DNA from: Mobilitalea sibirica
GTDB lineage: Bacteria > Bacillota > Clostridia > Lachnospirales > Lachnospiraceae
Reading direction: 5' to 3'
NCBI RefSeq assembly: GCF_015999265.1
Contig: NZ_JAEAGR010000018.1
Coordinates: 1 to 64,000, forward strand
DNA length: 64,000 nucleotides
Positions 53,661-63,217 of the stretch are shown here, piece by piece. Position 1 is the stretch's first letter. Each line of letters opens with the position of its first letter. Made by a program: the position numbers and the translations under genes. The notes beneath the pieces are model-generated. The model ran no database searches, was not told the DNA's origin, and worked only from the letters and a program-made list of their open reading frames with translations.

Positions 53661-54860
53661 ATGGAAGAACATATTTCTGAATTTAAGAATACAATAAACA
53701 ATAAGTACCGACAGAATACACAAGTCACAAACTATTATAGAGTTCAGGCTAATATTGATATAAATGCCATTCGTCACAATATTTCCCAGATTAAAAAGAA
53801 AATAAATAATGGAACAAAATTAATGGTAATCGTAAAAGCGGATGCCTACGGACACGGTTCTGTTCCAATTGCAATGGCATTAAATGATCAAATTGATGCC
53901 TATGGAGTTGCTATCATTGAAGAGGCCATTGAGCTCAGGGAGGCAGGAATTACAAAACCCATCTTAATTCTTGGTTACACGCCCCAGGAGCTTATCAATT
54001 TGGTGGTATCCTATGATGTTACCCAGACAATTTACCAATATGATATGGCAAAGGCACTATCTGAGGAAGCTGTAAAACAGGGAAAAAAAGTTAAAATTCA
54101 TATAAAAATAGATACCGGGATGAGTAGATTAGGGTTCTCAGATTCTACGAACAGCATTACTGAAATCAAACGTATTGCTAGACTAAGAGGGTTAGAAATG
54201 GAAGGCTTATTTACCCATTTTGCTAAAGCAGATGAGACAGATAAAATATACACCCTGAACCAATTAAAAAGGTTTAATGAATTTGATCAACTGCTAAAAG
54301 AAGAACAGATCGATATTCCAATGAAACATGCCTCTAACAGCGCAGGAATTATTGAAACACCTGATGCTGATTTGAATATGGTTCGATGCGGTATTGCTAC
54401 CTATGGGATTTATCCATCGGAATGGGTTAACAAAAACGAAATAAAACTACGTCCTGCGATGGAACTGAAATCCCGTGTGATATATGTAAAAGAAGTAGAA
54501 GCAGGAGTCGGTATTAGTTATGGAGCAACTTTTGTAACAAATCGAAAAACAAAAGTTGCTACAATCCCGGTTGGCTATGCAGACGGTTATTCCAGAAATT
54601 TATCAAACACCGGAAAGGTAATCATACATGGTGAGTATGCACCGGTGATCGGAAGAGTCTGTATGGATCAGTTTATGGTAGACGTTACAGATATTAAGGA
54701 TGTGAAACAGGGGGATACGGTTACACTTCTTGGAAAGGATCAGGAGGCATATATCAGTGTGGAGGAACTGGCAAAGTGGTCTCATTCCTTCCCATATGAA
54801 TTAGTATGTACCGTTGGAAAACGAATACCCAGAGTTTACTCAGAAATAAAGTACGAATAA
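53661..54860 (+). CDS. alr: Alanine racemase
   Basis: A PLP enzyme that makes D-alanine for peptidoglycan. The PLP Lys is in LMVIVKADAYGHGSV near residue 57, the substrate Tyr in GISYGATFV near residue 285, and RLGFSDS and RVCMDQFMVDVT are further family motifs. The N-terminal 30 residues extend somewhat beyond the usual start; the ATG at 53661 has AGAAGGGG about a dozen bases upstream. 399 residues is at the upper end of the family. Confidence 0.95.
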   Translation: MEEHISEFKNTINNKYRQNTQVTNYYRVQANIDINAIRHNISQIKKKINNGTKLMVIVKADAYGHGSVPIAMALNDQIDAYGVAIIEEAIELREAGITKPILILGYTPQELINLVVSYDVTQTIYQYDMAKALSEEAVKQGKKVKIHIKIDTGMSRLGFSDSTNSITEIKRIARLRGLEMEGLFTHFAKADETDKIYTLNQLKRFNEFDQLLKEEQIDIPMKHASNSAGIIETPDADLNMVRCGIATYGIYPSEWVNKNEIKLRPAMELKSRVIYVKEVEAGVGISYGATFVTNRKTKVATIPVGYADGYSRNLSNTGKVIIHGEYAPVIGRVCMDQFMVDVTDIKDVKQGDTVTLLGKDQEAYISVEELAKWSHSFPYELVCTVGKRIPRVYSEIKYE

Positions 54861-54946
54861 TATTATGGAACAAATAACACTTTATGGAATACACACGAAG
54901 AAACTGGCAATAATAAGGTTAAGCCTAATATTGGAGTGTGAGTAAA

Positions 54947-55303
54947 GTGGTAATAAAAAGAGGAGATATCTTTTATGCTGATTTGAGACCTGTAATAGGA
55001 TCTGAGCAGGGAGGTGTCAGGCCAGTTTTAATTATTCAAAATGACACAGGTAATAAACATAGTCCTACTGTTATATGTGCGGCAATTACATCAAAAATGA
55101 ATAAAGCCAAACTTCCCACCCATGTGGAACTGGATGCAGATAAATATGGGATCGTAAAGGATTCAGTTATATTACTTGAGCAGGTAAGGACAATTGACAA
55201 ATCCAGGTTAAAAGAAAAAGTCTGTCATTTGGATCGGGATGTATTAAAGAAAATTGATAAAGCCCTTATTATTAGTTTTTCTTTAGATACATATTTTAGA
55301 TAA
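54947..55303 (+). CDS. mazF: MazF/PemK-family endoribonuclease toxin
   Basis: A 118-residue mRNA interferase closely resembling EndoA of Bacillus: [32 protein letters not shown], and the catalytic Thr in [19 protein letters not shown]. The GTG at 54947 matches the start of homologues; GGAGTG lies eight bases upstream. In Bacillus the antitoxin gene lies between alr and the toxin gene. Here alr ends 86 bases before and no antitoxin frame fits. Confidence 0.92.
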   Translation: MVIKRGDIFYADLRPVIGSEQGGVRPVLIIQNDTGNKHSPTVICAAITSKMNKAKLPTHVELDADKYGIVKDSVILLEQVRTIDKSRLKEKVCHLDRDVLKKIDKALIISFSLDTYFR

Positions 55304-55330
55304 AAATAGAAAGAAGGAGTCATCTTTACA

Positions 55331-56686
55331 ATGGACGAAGGCAACCCCTTATCGGGAATAGCAATTATATCTTTATTAATCATATTAAAAGCAATTATAA
55401 CAAGTTTAAGTACAGCTTTATATAATGTCAATGAAAATGGTGTAAGAAAGAAGGCAGAAGGGGGAGATAGAAAATCGGTTACTCTTCTAAAAGTTCTTAA
55501 AACACCTGATAAGTATATCCATGTATCAGAACTGGTTATAAACGGTACAGGTATTTTGGCTGGTGTTTTTTATGTAGTACATTTCCTGCCTTGGATCGAT
55601 AAAATGATCATAAAAAGTAGTATAAAAATAGACAGTAATATTATTACACCGGTTTTTTATGTTTTCATTACGGTGTTTCTGGTTTTCCTAATTACTTTGT
55701 TTGGAACCGTTCTACCTAAGAAAATCGCGATAAAACATGCCGATTCCATATCCTATCATGTGATGGGATTACTAAGAGCATTAAATTTCTTATTCCGTCC
55801 GTTTGTATGGTTATTGGAAAAAACCATGAATATCATTTTGTTTATATTCGGAGTCAAACCCTCTGAGTTGTCCGAAAGTGTGACTGAGGAAGAAATCATT
55901 TCTATGGTTAACGAGGGCCGTGAACAGGGCGTATTTGATGCCGGTGAGGTAGAGATGATATCGAATATCATAGAATTGGATGAAAAAGAAGCGCAGGATA
56001 TTATGACACCGAAAAAGAAGATTATTGCTGTAAGTGCTGAAATGACAGTTGAAGAAGCCCTTCGGTTTATGCTTTCAGAGAATTATTCCAGATATCCTTT
56101 ATATGAAGGAAATCGAGATAATATTATTGGGATTTTGCATCTTAAGGATGTGATTTGTGCATACATATCGGAGGAGCTTAAGTCAAAGTCCCTGAATGAG
56201 ATAGCAAGAGAACCATATTTTGTACCAGACACACAAAATATTAATATGTTATTTCATGACATGCAGTCAAAGAACATCCATATGGCTATTGTAATCGATG
56301 AATATGGCCAAACCGCGGGTCTTGTAGCAATGGAGGATTTTATAGAAGAAATTGTTGGTAATATCCAAGATGAATATGATGAAGACGAAAAGATGGTAAT
56401 ATCCGTTGAAGATGATTCCTATGTTGTCAATGGTTCAATCAGCCTTGAGGAGTTGGAGGATGAGTTACATATTTCCATTGAACATGAAGATTTTGATACA
56501 TTAAACGGATTATTAATTTCTATATTAGATCGAATTCCACAGGATGGGGAAAAAGCAATTTTAGAATATGCAGGATACCGGTTTAATATCCTTGAGACTA
56601 TGAACAAAATGATACAATTAGTAAGGATATCCAAGCTTCCGGAACTAAGTGAGGAAATCGCAGAACCGGTAAAAGTAATGGAGTAA
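55331..56686 (+). CDS. CNNM/CorC-family membrane protein with CBS pair (hemolysin C-like)
   Basis: 451 residues: an N-terminal DUF21/CNNM membrane domain (four helices to about residue 190), two CBS domains (residues 215-335, MTPKKKIIAVSAEM and IVIDEYGQTAGLVAMEDFIEEIVGNI) and a C-terminal CorC_HlyC transporter-associated domain (residues 350-440). Such proteins are linked to Mg/Co ion export or regulation. AAGGAG is upstream. Confidence 0.88.
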   Translation: MDEGNPLSGIAIISLLIILKAIITSLSTALYNVNENGVRKKAEGGDRKSVTLLKVLKTPDKYIHVSELVINGTGILAGVFYVVHFLPWIDKMIIKSSIKIDSNIITPVFYVFITVFLVFLITLFGTVLPKKIAIKHADSISYHVMGLLRALNFLFRPFVWLLEKTMNIILFIFGVKPSELSESVTEEEIISMVNEGREQGVFDAGEVEMISNIIELDEKEAQDIMTPKKKIIAVSAEMTVEEALRFMLSENYSRYPLYEGNRDNIIGILHLKDVICAYISEELKSKSLNEIAREPYFVPDTQNINMLFHDMQSKNIHMAIVIDEYGQTAGLVAMEDFIEEIVGNIQDEYDEDEKMVISVEDDSYVVNGSISLEELEDELHISIEHEDFDTLNGLLISILDRIPQDGEKAILEYAGYRFNILETMNKMIQLVRISKLPELSEEIAEPVKVME

Positions 56687-56726
56687 ACTAAGTATATATA
56701 AAATCACTGCGGACGAAGAAACGAAT

Positions 56727-56884
56727 AAAAAGATGGGACATAGGATTTCCTTAAATGTACTATTTGGAGAACTTATTCCTTGCATAGTTTGTCTGATACG
56801 AACATTTATGTATAAATCAGGCAAACTATAAAAGGGATATATACTTCAACGAGTGTGTGTAGGGAACTTATGTCCCGTCTTTTT
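56727..56884. repeat. Long-hairpin repeat, family B copy 2
   Basis: AAAAAGATGGGACATA pairs with TATGTCCCGTCTTTTT, and TAGTTTGTCTGAT with AATCAGGCAAACTA near the apex. The left arm GGGACATAGGATTTCC ... TACTATTTGG aligns with 42662. A and T runs flank the ends, as in a two-way terminator, 40 bases after the CNNM gene. Confidence 0.85.
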
Positions 56885-56902
56885 GGATTGGCTTAAAACA
56901 TT

Positions 56903-57052
56903 ACTGAACTCAAAAAAACCTGCATAAGCAGGTTTTAGGATCACTCACATTTTGAAAAAGCCAAAATGTTCGTTAACCCAATATCGCCTACGGCGATTGT
57001 TCAGTGAAAAACACACTGAACTCAAAAAAACCTGCATAAGCAGGTTTTTTTG
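56903..57052 (+). repeat. Duplicated terminator unit with nested hairpins
   Basis: A 34-base unit (ACTGAACTCAAAAAAACC ... GCAGGTTTT) occurs at 56903-56936 and again at 57016-57049. Each holds the terminator stem AACCTGC-ATAA-GCAGGTT; the second has a full T run. Between them lie ACATTTTG/CAAAATGT, ATCGCC/GGCGAT and TTCAGTG/CACTGAA stems, so the whole 150 bases is structured. Confidence 0.75.
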
Positions 57053-57057
57053 TTGTG

Positions 57058-57094
57058 TTATACAACAGGAGAGTTGTATAACTAGCGTATAATA
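57058..57094 (+). promoter_or_regulatory. Perfect 10-bp palindrome next to a -10 box
   Basis: GTTATACAAC, six bases, GTTGTATAAC (57058-57083) is a perfect inverted repeat, with TATAAT at 57089-57094 and no -35. No gene follows until 57656. A terminator at 57252 would end a transcript of roughly 180 bases, so this may drive a small RNA. The further gap 57286-57655 holds no clear feature apart from the ribosome site of the next gene. Confidence 0.35.
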
Positions 57095-57251
57095 GGGTGG
57101 GAGTAGAAAGTGTTTTATCACGATCTATGCTCTCATTATAAGAATAAAATGTGATGACTTTGTGAAGAGAATATAAAAAAAGAATGAAGAACTGAAAATT
57201 TTATAAACATAAATCTGCTTTTGATGCATGGACATTCTTTACGAATAAAAT

Positions 57252-57285
57252 AAGAGGGTGTCTTTTTAAAGACACCCTCTTGTTA
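57252..57285. terminator. Strong intergenic terminator
   Basis: AAGAGGGTGTCTTT pairs with AAAGACACCCTCTT with almost no loop. No called gene ends just before it. Confidence 0.7.
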
Positions 57286-57655
57286 TATATAATGTAGGGA
57301 GGAGGAGAGTGAAAAATTTTATCACTTTCTGGTTTTATTATAGACAATATTTATGTTCAAATTATGGATAGATTAAAGATAATTTGTGAACAATTTGGTA
57401 CATATTTATGTCAATCTTGGATATAATTATGTAAAAATATGTCGGACAAACCAATTGGCGTTCAAATTTATTCCTGATATAAATAAAATAAGATGATCTA
57501 TTTATAAGTATTCCGAGGTGATTTTTGCTAATGATGCAATTGTATATTTTAATTTCCTATGGTTAGAATATGCTGTATAAATAAATTGATACTCAAGAAA
57601 ATTTGTTCGAATATGCTATTGTAACAAACAATTAGTTAACAAGGGAGGAAATTAC

Positions 57656-59401
57656 TTGAAGAGAATATACTCTGTGATTTCTGTTATTCTGATTGTTTTG
57701 TTATTTGGATTAACTCTTGTTGGTTGCAGAAGAGATAATAAGGATAATCAAAATGATCAAGGAAATGACGAAGAAAACAATCAAGATTATGACCAATCAA
57801 ATGATAAAGCCAATGATCAAGATGAAGATTCGTATTTTAGAGAATACTCCGCGTTTTTTGCTGTTCCGGGAAATGAACTTCCTATGAATAACCGTGTTAT
57901 GAATGCGATTGCTGAAGTTACCGGAGGTAAAGTTAATATGACCTGGCTTACAGAGCAAACCGTTTCAGAAAGAATTGGTGTAATGGTTGCGGGTGGTGAA
58001 TATCCTGACTTTATTGACGGATCTGCCGGTACCGCAATGTTAATCGAGGCAGGAGCATTGATACCAATTGATGAATATTGGGATGATTACCCGAATATTA
58101 AGAACTATCTTTCAAAAAATCAATGGAATAAAATACGAAAGGAAGATGGACATATCTATATCATACCCCAGTTTGGTATTATACAAGGAAAAGAAACCGC
58201 AACGAATCACGAGGATGAGGCGTTTTGGATTCAAAAAGCAGTACTGGAATGGGCGGATTATCCAAAACTTAAATCAATAGATGAATTTTTTGATATTGTA
58301 TATCGTTACGTTGATGAAAATCCTGAGATAGAAGGACAATCAACTTTGGGATTTACTGTATACTCTAACGACTGGAGATATTTTGGATTGGAAAATCCGC
58401 CAATGTTCTTGGCTGGATATCCGAATGACGGTGTTTGTATCGTAGATCCTGAAACGATAACAGCATACAATTATAATACAATTGATGAAGCGTATCACTA
58501 CTTTAAGAAATTAAATCAGGTCTACAACGACGGATATTTCGATGCCTCAGCCTTTACCGATTCCTATGATCAGTATATATCAAAGATCTCTTCCGGTAGA
58601 GTGGTAGGGATGGTAGATCAACATTGGAACTTTCAAACCGCAGAGGAAACCTTAAAATCAGCCGGTTTAGTTGAAAGAACTTATGTCCCGCAGCCCATTA
58701 CATTGGATGCGGATACAATTGACCGTTGGTATTCACCTTCCGTCTTGGATGCTTCCAATGGTATTGGTATCAGTACAAGCTGTGAAAATCCGGAGGAGGC
58801 GTTACAATTTATAAATGATTTATTATCTCCTGAAGTTATGATATTAAGATATTGGGGAGAAGAAGGTATAGATTACTTCGTAGGTGAAGATGAAGTGTTC
58901 TACCGAACAGAAAAACAAAGAAAGCAAAGAGAGGATACCAAATGGGTTGGTGAAAATCTCTGCTCCTATGATTACTTCCCTCATTATGAAGGTATGCTAG
59001 CAGATGGTATTAATACTGTAAAACCTTCTGAGCAGCCCGGTGAGTTTCGTAAAACATTAACAGAAACGGATCGTAAACTACTAGACGCATATGGATTTAT
59101 TAACTTTCTTGATTTTTTAAATACAGATGTAGAAAATTCAGACTGGTTTCCGATGTGGTCTTTTACAAATACATGGACCGGTGAGACTGATTATGGTATT
59201 GCTAAGATTAAGATGGATGAGATAAAGCATGAGTGGCTACCCAAGGTGATTATGGCCTCAACAGCAGATTTTGATAGTACTTGGGAACAATATCAGAATT
59301 TATTGACGACTGAGGTAGATTTGGAAGTATATGAAGCTACTTTAACAGAGGAGGCTCGAAGAAGAGTTGCAGTTGCACAAGGGGTAGACAGAGTAGAATA
59401 A
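57656..59401 (+). CDS. Extracellular solute-binding lipoprotein (carbohydrate ABC type)
   Basis: A 581-residue lipoprotein: signal ending LVGC (Cys 24), a 35-residue Asn/Asp/Gln-rich linker, then a type 1 family (LplA/YtcQ-like) binding fold with ERIGVMVAGGEYPDFIDG, IDEYWDDYPNIKNYLS and DGHIYIIPQFGI. Such receptors bind oligosaccharides. Start is TTG after GGGAGG. Its paralog lies after the kinase-regulator pair at 63218. No permease is in the window; they may follow beyond it. Confidence 0.88.
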   Translation: MKRIYSVISVILIVLLFGLTLVGCRRDNKDNQNDQGNDEENNQDYDQSNDKANDQDEDSYFREYSAFFAVPGNELPMNNRVMNAIAEVTGGKVNMTWLTEQTVSERIGVMVAGGEYPDFIDGSAGTAMLIEAGALIPIDEYWDDYPNIKNYLSKNQWNKIRKEDGHIYIIPQFGIIQGKETATNHEDEAFWIQKAVLEWADYPKLKSIDEFFDIVYRYVDENPEIEGQSTLGFTVYSNDWRYFGLENPPMFLAGYPNDGVCIVDPETITAYNYNTIDEAYHYFKKLNQVYNDGYFDASAFTDSYDQYISKISSGRVVGMVDQHWNFQTAEETLKSAGLVERTYVPQPITLDADTIDRWYSPSVLDASNGIGISTSCENPEEALQFINDLLSPEVMILRYWGEEGIDYFVGEDEVFYRTEKQRKQREDTKWVGENLCSYDYFPHYEGMLADGINTVKPSEQPGEFRKTLTETDRKLLDAYGFINFLDFLNTDVENSDWFPMWSFTNTWTGETDYGIAKIKMDEIKHEWLPKVIMASTADFDSTWEQYQNLLTTEVDLEVYEATLTEEARRRVAVAQGVDRVE

Positions 59402-59410
59402 TCAAGTCAA

Positions 59411-59456
59411 ATAAGCAGAGGTTATAGCAATCCAATCCATAACCTCTGCTTATTTG
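59411..59456 (+). terminator. Rho-independent terminator
   Basis: ATAAGCAGAGGTTAT pairs perfectly with ATAACCTCTGCTTAT (15 bp), followed by TTG. It separates the binding-protein gene from the kinase gene. Confidence 0.8.
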
Positions 59457-59642
59457 TTAGAACGAACAATCAATCACAAATGAATGTTCTTGAAAAATTA
59501 TAAATAATTGTGTAGAATTAAATAAAGTATTCATATAAATCAATAAACAGATGAATATAATTAAATGCTTTTTTCTCATTATTATATTATTAATTGTATG
59601 AAACTTGGACTATAAATCTCAAATAAGGAATTAAAGTGCTAA

Positions 59643-61412
59643 ATGAAACGCTTCAATCTGAATAATTTTAAAATAAGGACAAAATTACTTTTGATTTATG
59701 GCTTCTGTGTATTATTACCTATTATAGTAACAGATGCCATTATTTTGTATACCATGAATTCAAGTTATAAAAAAGAGAATGAAAATCATCTGACTAATAC
59801 TATGGAGAGAGTTGAATATAATCTGAATAAAATCATAGAAGCAAGTATTAAGTTTACATATAATCTGTACACGGACAGCTTATTGGACGAATTTTTAAAT
59901 AAGAAATATGATAATTATTTAGAGTATTATTATGACTATCGTAGGATGCTGACAAATAATAATTTTAGTTATAATTATAATTACGGTATGTTATATAAGA
60001 TAATGATATATGCAGATAATAATACCTTAATAAATGGAGCCAATATAGGTACTTTAGATACCATCATTACAACACAATGGTATCAAGCGTTTGAAGAAAG
60101 TGGAAAAGAGATTCTATTATATACTTATTATGATGAGGGAAAACGTTTTATTCCGGGAAGCGGAAGCAGTAGAACCATCAGTATAATACGATCAATGGAT
60201 CATTTTGGTTTAGGTATTAAGAAATTATTAAAAATTGATTTGGACTATAATCTAATGCAGAGAGAAGTCTTGAATGAAAAAATTGATGGAGTAATCTATG
60301 TAAGAAATCCCGAATATATCTTATTCTCTAATTTACCCGGAGCGGGTAGTACAAGAGATTATATACCAGCGAATACTGTAAAAGAAGACAATGTTACAAT
60401 GAAAACAACATTCACAGCCGGAACTCAGGAATGGGAAATCTTAATATTTGCTGAAGACACTGCCTTCTGGCCCATGTTTTTAAAATCGAAGGGCTTGTTT
60501 TTCTTAGTGTTGTTTAATATTTTGTTCCCATCCGTTTTAATTTATTTTGTGGGACGCTCCATCAGTAAAAGACTATCAGTTGTAATGAAGTACATGGGTA
60601 AGGTAAAAAAAGAAAAGTTTGAAGTGATTGATATTAAAGAAGGAAAGGATGAGATTGGCAATCTAATACGAAGTTATAACCTAATGGTCATCAAAATTAA
60701 GGACCTAATTGAAGTTGTATTTAAGGGAAATGCTGAAAAGCAAGCCTTGGAATTATCTAAAAAACAAGCTGAATTAAAAGCTGTACAGAGTCAGGTCAAC
60801 CCTCACTTTCTCTTTAATACATTAGAAACAATACGCATGAGAAGTCTCTTGAAAAATGAAACTGAAACTGCGGATATCATAGGCGAACTGGCAGTACTAT
60901 TTCGAAAAAGCATGAACTGGGGATCTGATTTTGTAACAATAGAAGAAGAAATGACATTTGCTGAAAAATATATTAATATTCAAAAATATAGATTCGGGGA
61001 TAAAATTAAATATTTTCAATATATCAAGGAGGAGTGTAAAAAATATTTGGTTCCTAAGCTATCCATTGTAACTTTTATTGAGAACGCATGTATTCATGGT
61101 ATTGAAGCCTCTATAACAGAAGGTGTTATTTCTGTTACTATTACGAACAATGGTGATTTTATGTTTATCGAAATATCAGATAATGGAATAGGTTTTGAAA
61201 AACAAAAACTTGAGAGTATACGAAAAATGATTTCCAATGCTGATATAAAGATGTTGAATGAATCAAAAAGTACAGGCATATTAAATGCATTTTTAAGATT
61301 AAAAATGTATTGTGATGATAACATCTTATTTGACATTGATAGTGTTACACAAAACGGCACGGACATTATGATACAAATTCCACTCAGCTGTATGGATGGG
61401 ATTTTTGCATAA
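59643..61412 (+). CDS. YesM-family sensor histidine kinase
   Basis: 589 residues: a first membrane helix (residues 12-34), an extracellular sensing region to about 278, a second helix to 300, then a HAMP linker (to about 360), a His_kinase domain with the phosphoacceptor in QSQVNPHFLFNTLETIRM (near 388) and an HATPase region (ENACIHGIEA; DNGIGFE). This class responds to sugars and partners with AraC-type regulators. It precedes its regulator by 30 bases. Confidence 0.9.
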   Translation: MKRFNLNNFKIRTKLLLIYGFCVLLPIIVTDAIILYTMNSSYKKENENHLTNTMERVEYNLNKIIEASIKFTYNLYTDSLLDEFLNKKYDNYLEYYYDYRRMLTNNNFSYNYNYGMLYKIMIYADNNTLINGANIGTLDTIITTQWYQAFEESGKEILLYTYYDEGKRFIPGSGSSRTISIIRSMDHFGLGIKKLLKIDLDYNLMQREVLNEKIDGVIYVRNPEYILFSNLPGAGSTRDYIPANTVKEDNVTMKTTFTAGTQEWEILIFAEDTAFWPMFLKSKGLFFLVLFNILFPSVLIYFVGRSISKRLSVVMKYMGKVKKEKFEVIDIKEGKDEIGNLIRSYNLMVIKIKDLIEVVFKGNAEKQALELSKKQAELKAVQSQVNPHFLFNTLETIRMRSLLKNETETADIIGELAVLFRKSMNWGSDFVTIEEEMTFAEKYINIQKYRFGDKIKYFQYIKEECKKYLVPKLSIVTFIENACIHGIEASITEGVISVTITNNGDFMFIEISDNGIGFEKQKLESIRKMISNADIKMLNESKSTGILNAFLRLKMYCDDNILFDIDSVTQNGTDIMIQIPLSCMDGIFA

Positions 61413-61442
61413 ATTTAAGATATTTAAAGGGGGATAAAGCAA

Positions 61443-63044
61443 GTGATTAAAGTAATGATAGTAGATGATGAGCCATTTATCCGGCAGGGTTTAAAAATAC
61501 TTATAAACTGGGAGCAGTATGGATTTTCGGTATGCGGTGAAGCTTCAAACGGAGAAGAAGCCCTTTCGTTAATGAAAATTAACGAGTATGATCTCATTAT
61601 AACCGATATAAAGATGCCACAAATGAATGGAATCGAATTAATTACTTATACATGTGAAAATATATCAAAAAATATACGATTTATCATTCTAAGTGGGTTC
61701 TATGAATTTGAATATGCAAAAAAGGCGATAAAGTACGATGTTGTTGATTATGTATTAAAACCAGTGCAAAAGGATGAACTAATAAGGGTACTGGAGGATT
61801 ATAAAGTGCAATATTTTAGACAGGTTGAGCATCAGAAGAAACTTGAATTTTCTGAAAAGTTTGTCTTTGACCGATATCTGTCAGGATTGATTACCGGAGT
61901 TTATGATAATTCGGCAATTACCTATGTAGAGCAGTATCTAGCTGACATTATTAATGTTAGATATATAAATTTGGAATATGATCCCACTGAAGAAGAGTAC
62001 AGACTTCTGTCACAAGAAAATAAGCTCCTAGCTCAGCGGTTGCTGTATAATTCATTAAAGGACTATCTAGGAGATTATTGGTACCATGCATATATGGAAA
62101 CAGGTGGAAGTGATTCCGGGTATAGTGTCGGCTTTATCTATGTGAAGAAATTGGCAGAAGAGTCAGAAGCCACTGAAAAAGAATATATCTATAAATTATA
62201 TAAGTCTCTAAAAAAAATCTTGTCTTATAAAGTGATTTTTTATATTGGTCAAAAGGTTGATACGATTGAACAGATAACAGAGTCATATAAATCTGCCACG
62301 ATTGCTAAAACATTTCAACGTTTTTCTAAAGAAAAAGATATAGCTTATTATGATGAGATTGAAGGTTTGGTAAACCCTTCAATAAAACATTCGGTAGATA
62401 AAGAGTTGTTGGATGATTTAATACGAGCTATGGAAGAAAATGATATTGATTCGATTAACCAAAGAATTGATATTATTTATGAACATTTTAAGGAACTGGT
62501 TACAGAACCGGATTTTATTAAGATTAATTTGGATTATCTTTTATTTAATCTTATCAACCTGGCTAAAGAGTTGGACCCCGATTTTGACCAGGAGGAATTA
62601 TATAAAATAATCAGTCAGGGAGGATACAATCAGATAGCAGTAAGAGGTAGTGTGAAACATTTTAAGGAATTTGCCCACGAGTTCTCCAATTATTTAAGTT
62701 TGCTTAGACAGCATGCATTTGGAGGTGTACTAGCCGATGTGGAAAGAGAGATAACGGAACACTACATGGATAATCTCAGCTTAAAATCCTTGAGTGAGAA
62801 ATATTATATAAACAGTGCTTATCTTGGCCAGATATTCAAAAAACAATACGGTATTTCTTTTAAGGATTATTTGAACAAATATCGTATTGATCGGGCTGCT
62901 GAAGTTTTAATTCGTTCGGACGAAAAAATATATTTGGTTGCAGCCGCAGTCGGTTTTAATAACACAGATTACTTTATCAGTAAATTTGTCCAAATAAAAG
63001 GTATTACTCCTCTTCAATACCGTAAAAAATTTCTTACAAAGTAA
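61443..63044 (+). CDS. YesN-family response regulator with AraC domain
   Basis: A receiver domain (residues 1-120: DDEP, phosphoacceptor Asp in DLIITDIKMP near 55, Lys in YVLKPV near 105), a long middle region, and a C-terminal AraC-type double HTH (residues 430-533, LKSLSEKYYINSAYLGQIFKKQYG and IYLVAAAVGFNNTDYFISKFV, each partly quoted). Start is GTG after GGGGGATAAAGCAA. It probably activates the adjacent solute-binding protein genes. Confidence 0.9.
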   Translation: MIKVMIVDDEPFIRQGLKILINWEQYGFSVCGEASNGEEALSLMKINEYDLIITDIKMPQMNGIELITYTCENISKNIRFIILSGFYEFEYAKKAIKYDVVDYVLKPVQKDELIRVLEDYKVQYFRQVEHQKKLEFSEKFVFDRYLSGLITGVYDNSAITYVEQYLADIINVRYINLEYDPTEEEYRLLSQENKLLAQRLLYNSLKDYLGDYWYHAYMETGGSDSGYSVGFIYVKKLAEESEATEKEYIYKLYKSLKKILSYKVIFYIGQKVDTIEQITESYKSATIAKTFQRFSKEKDIAYYDEIEGLVNPSIKHSVDKELLDDLIRAMEENDIDSINQRIDIIYEHFKELVTEPDFIKINLDYLLFNLINLAKELDPDFDQEELYKIISQGGYNQIAVRGSVKHFKEFAHEFSNYLSLLRQHAFGGVLADVEREITEHYMDNLSLKSLSEKYYINSAYLGQIFKKQYGISFKDYLNKYRIDRAAEVLIRSDEKIYLVAAAVGFNNTDYFISKFVQIKGITPLQYRKKFLTK

Positions 63045-63101
63045 TTGGTATAAATTAATACTTTTTATATAATTTTTTATGTTTTATTCATACTTTGTAT
63101 G

Positions 63102-63179
63102 TTGATGAATTTGTGCAATAATGATAGAATATTTTTAGCTATTTAGCTAATATTGTGCAATGTGGCTATTTTGTTGCAT
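63102..63179 (+). promoter_or_regulatory. Promoter with spaced direct repeats before the second binding protein
   Basis: TTGATG (63102), 17 bases and TAGAAT (63125) form a possible promoter. TTGTGCAAT occurs at 63111 and again at 63153, exactly 42 bases apart (four helical turns), and TTGTTGCAT at 63171 is similar. Repeats on one face of the helix fit an AraC-type regulator, likely the one encoded just upstream. Confidence 0.4.
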
Positions 63180-63217
63180 GATGGAGGAATAGTAAAAACG
63201 TATAGGGAGGAAACATC

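Noticed and set aside
57627-57642. Rex-like palindrome AACAATTAGTTAACAA before the binding-protein gene
   Set aside because: Spacing and half-sites deviate from the TTGTTAA-N4-TTAACAA consensus, and it abuts the ribosome site; too weak to call.
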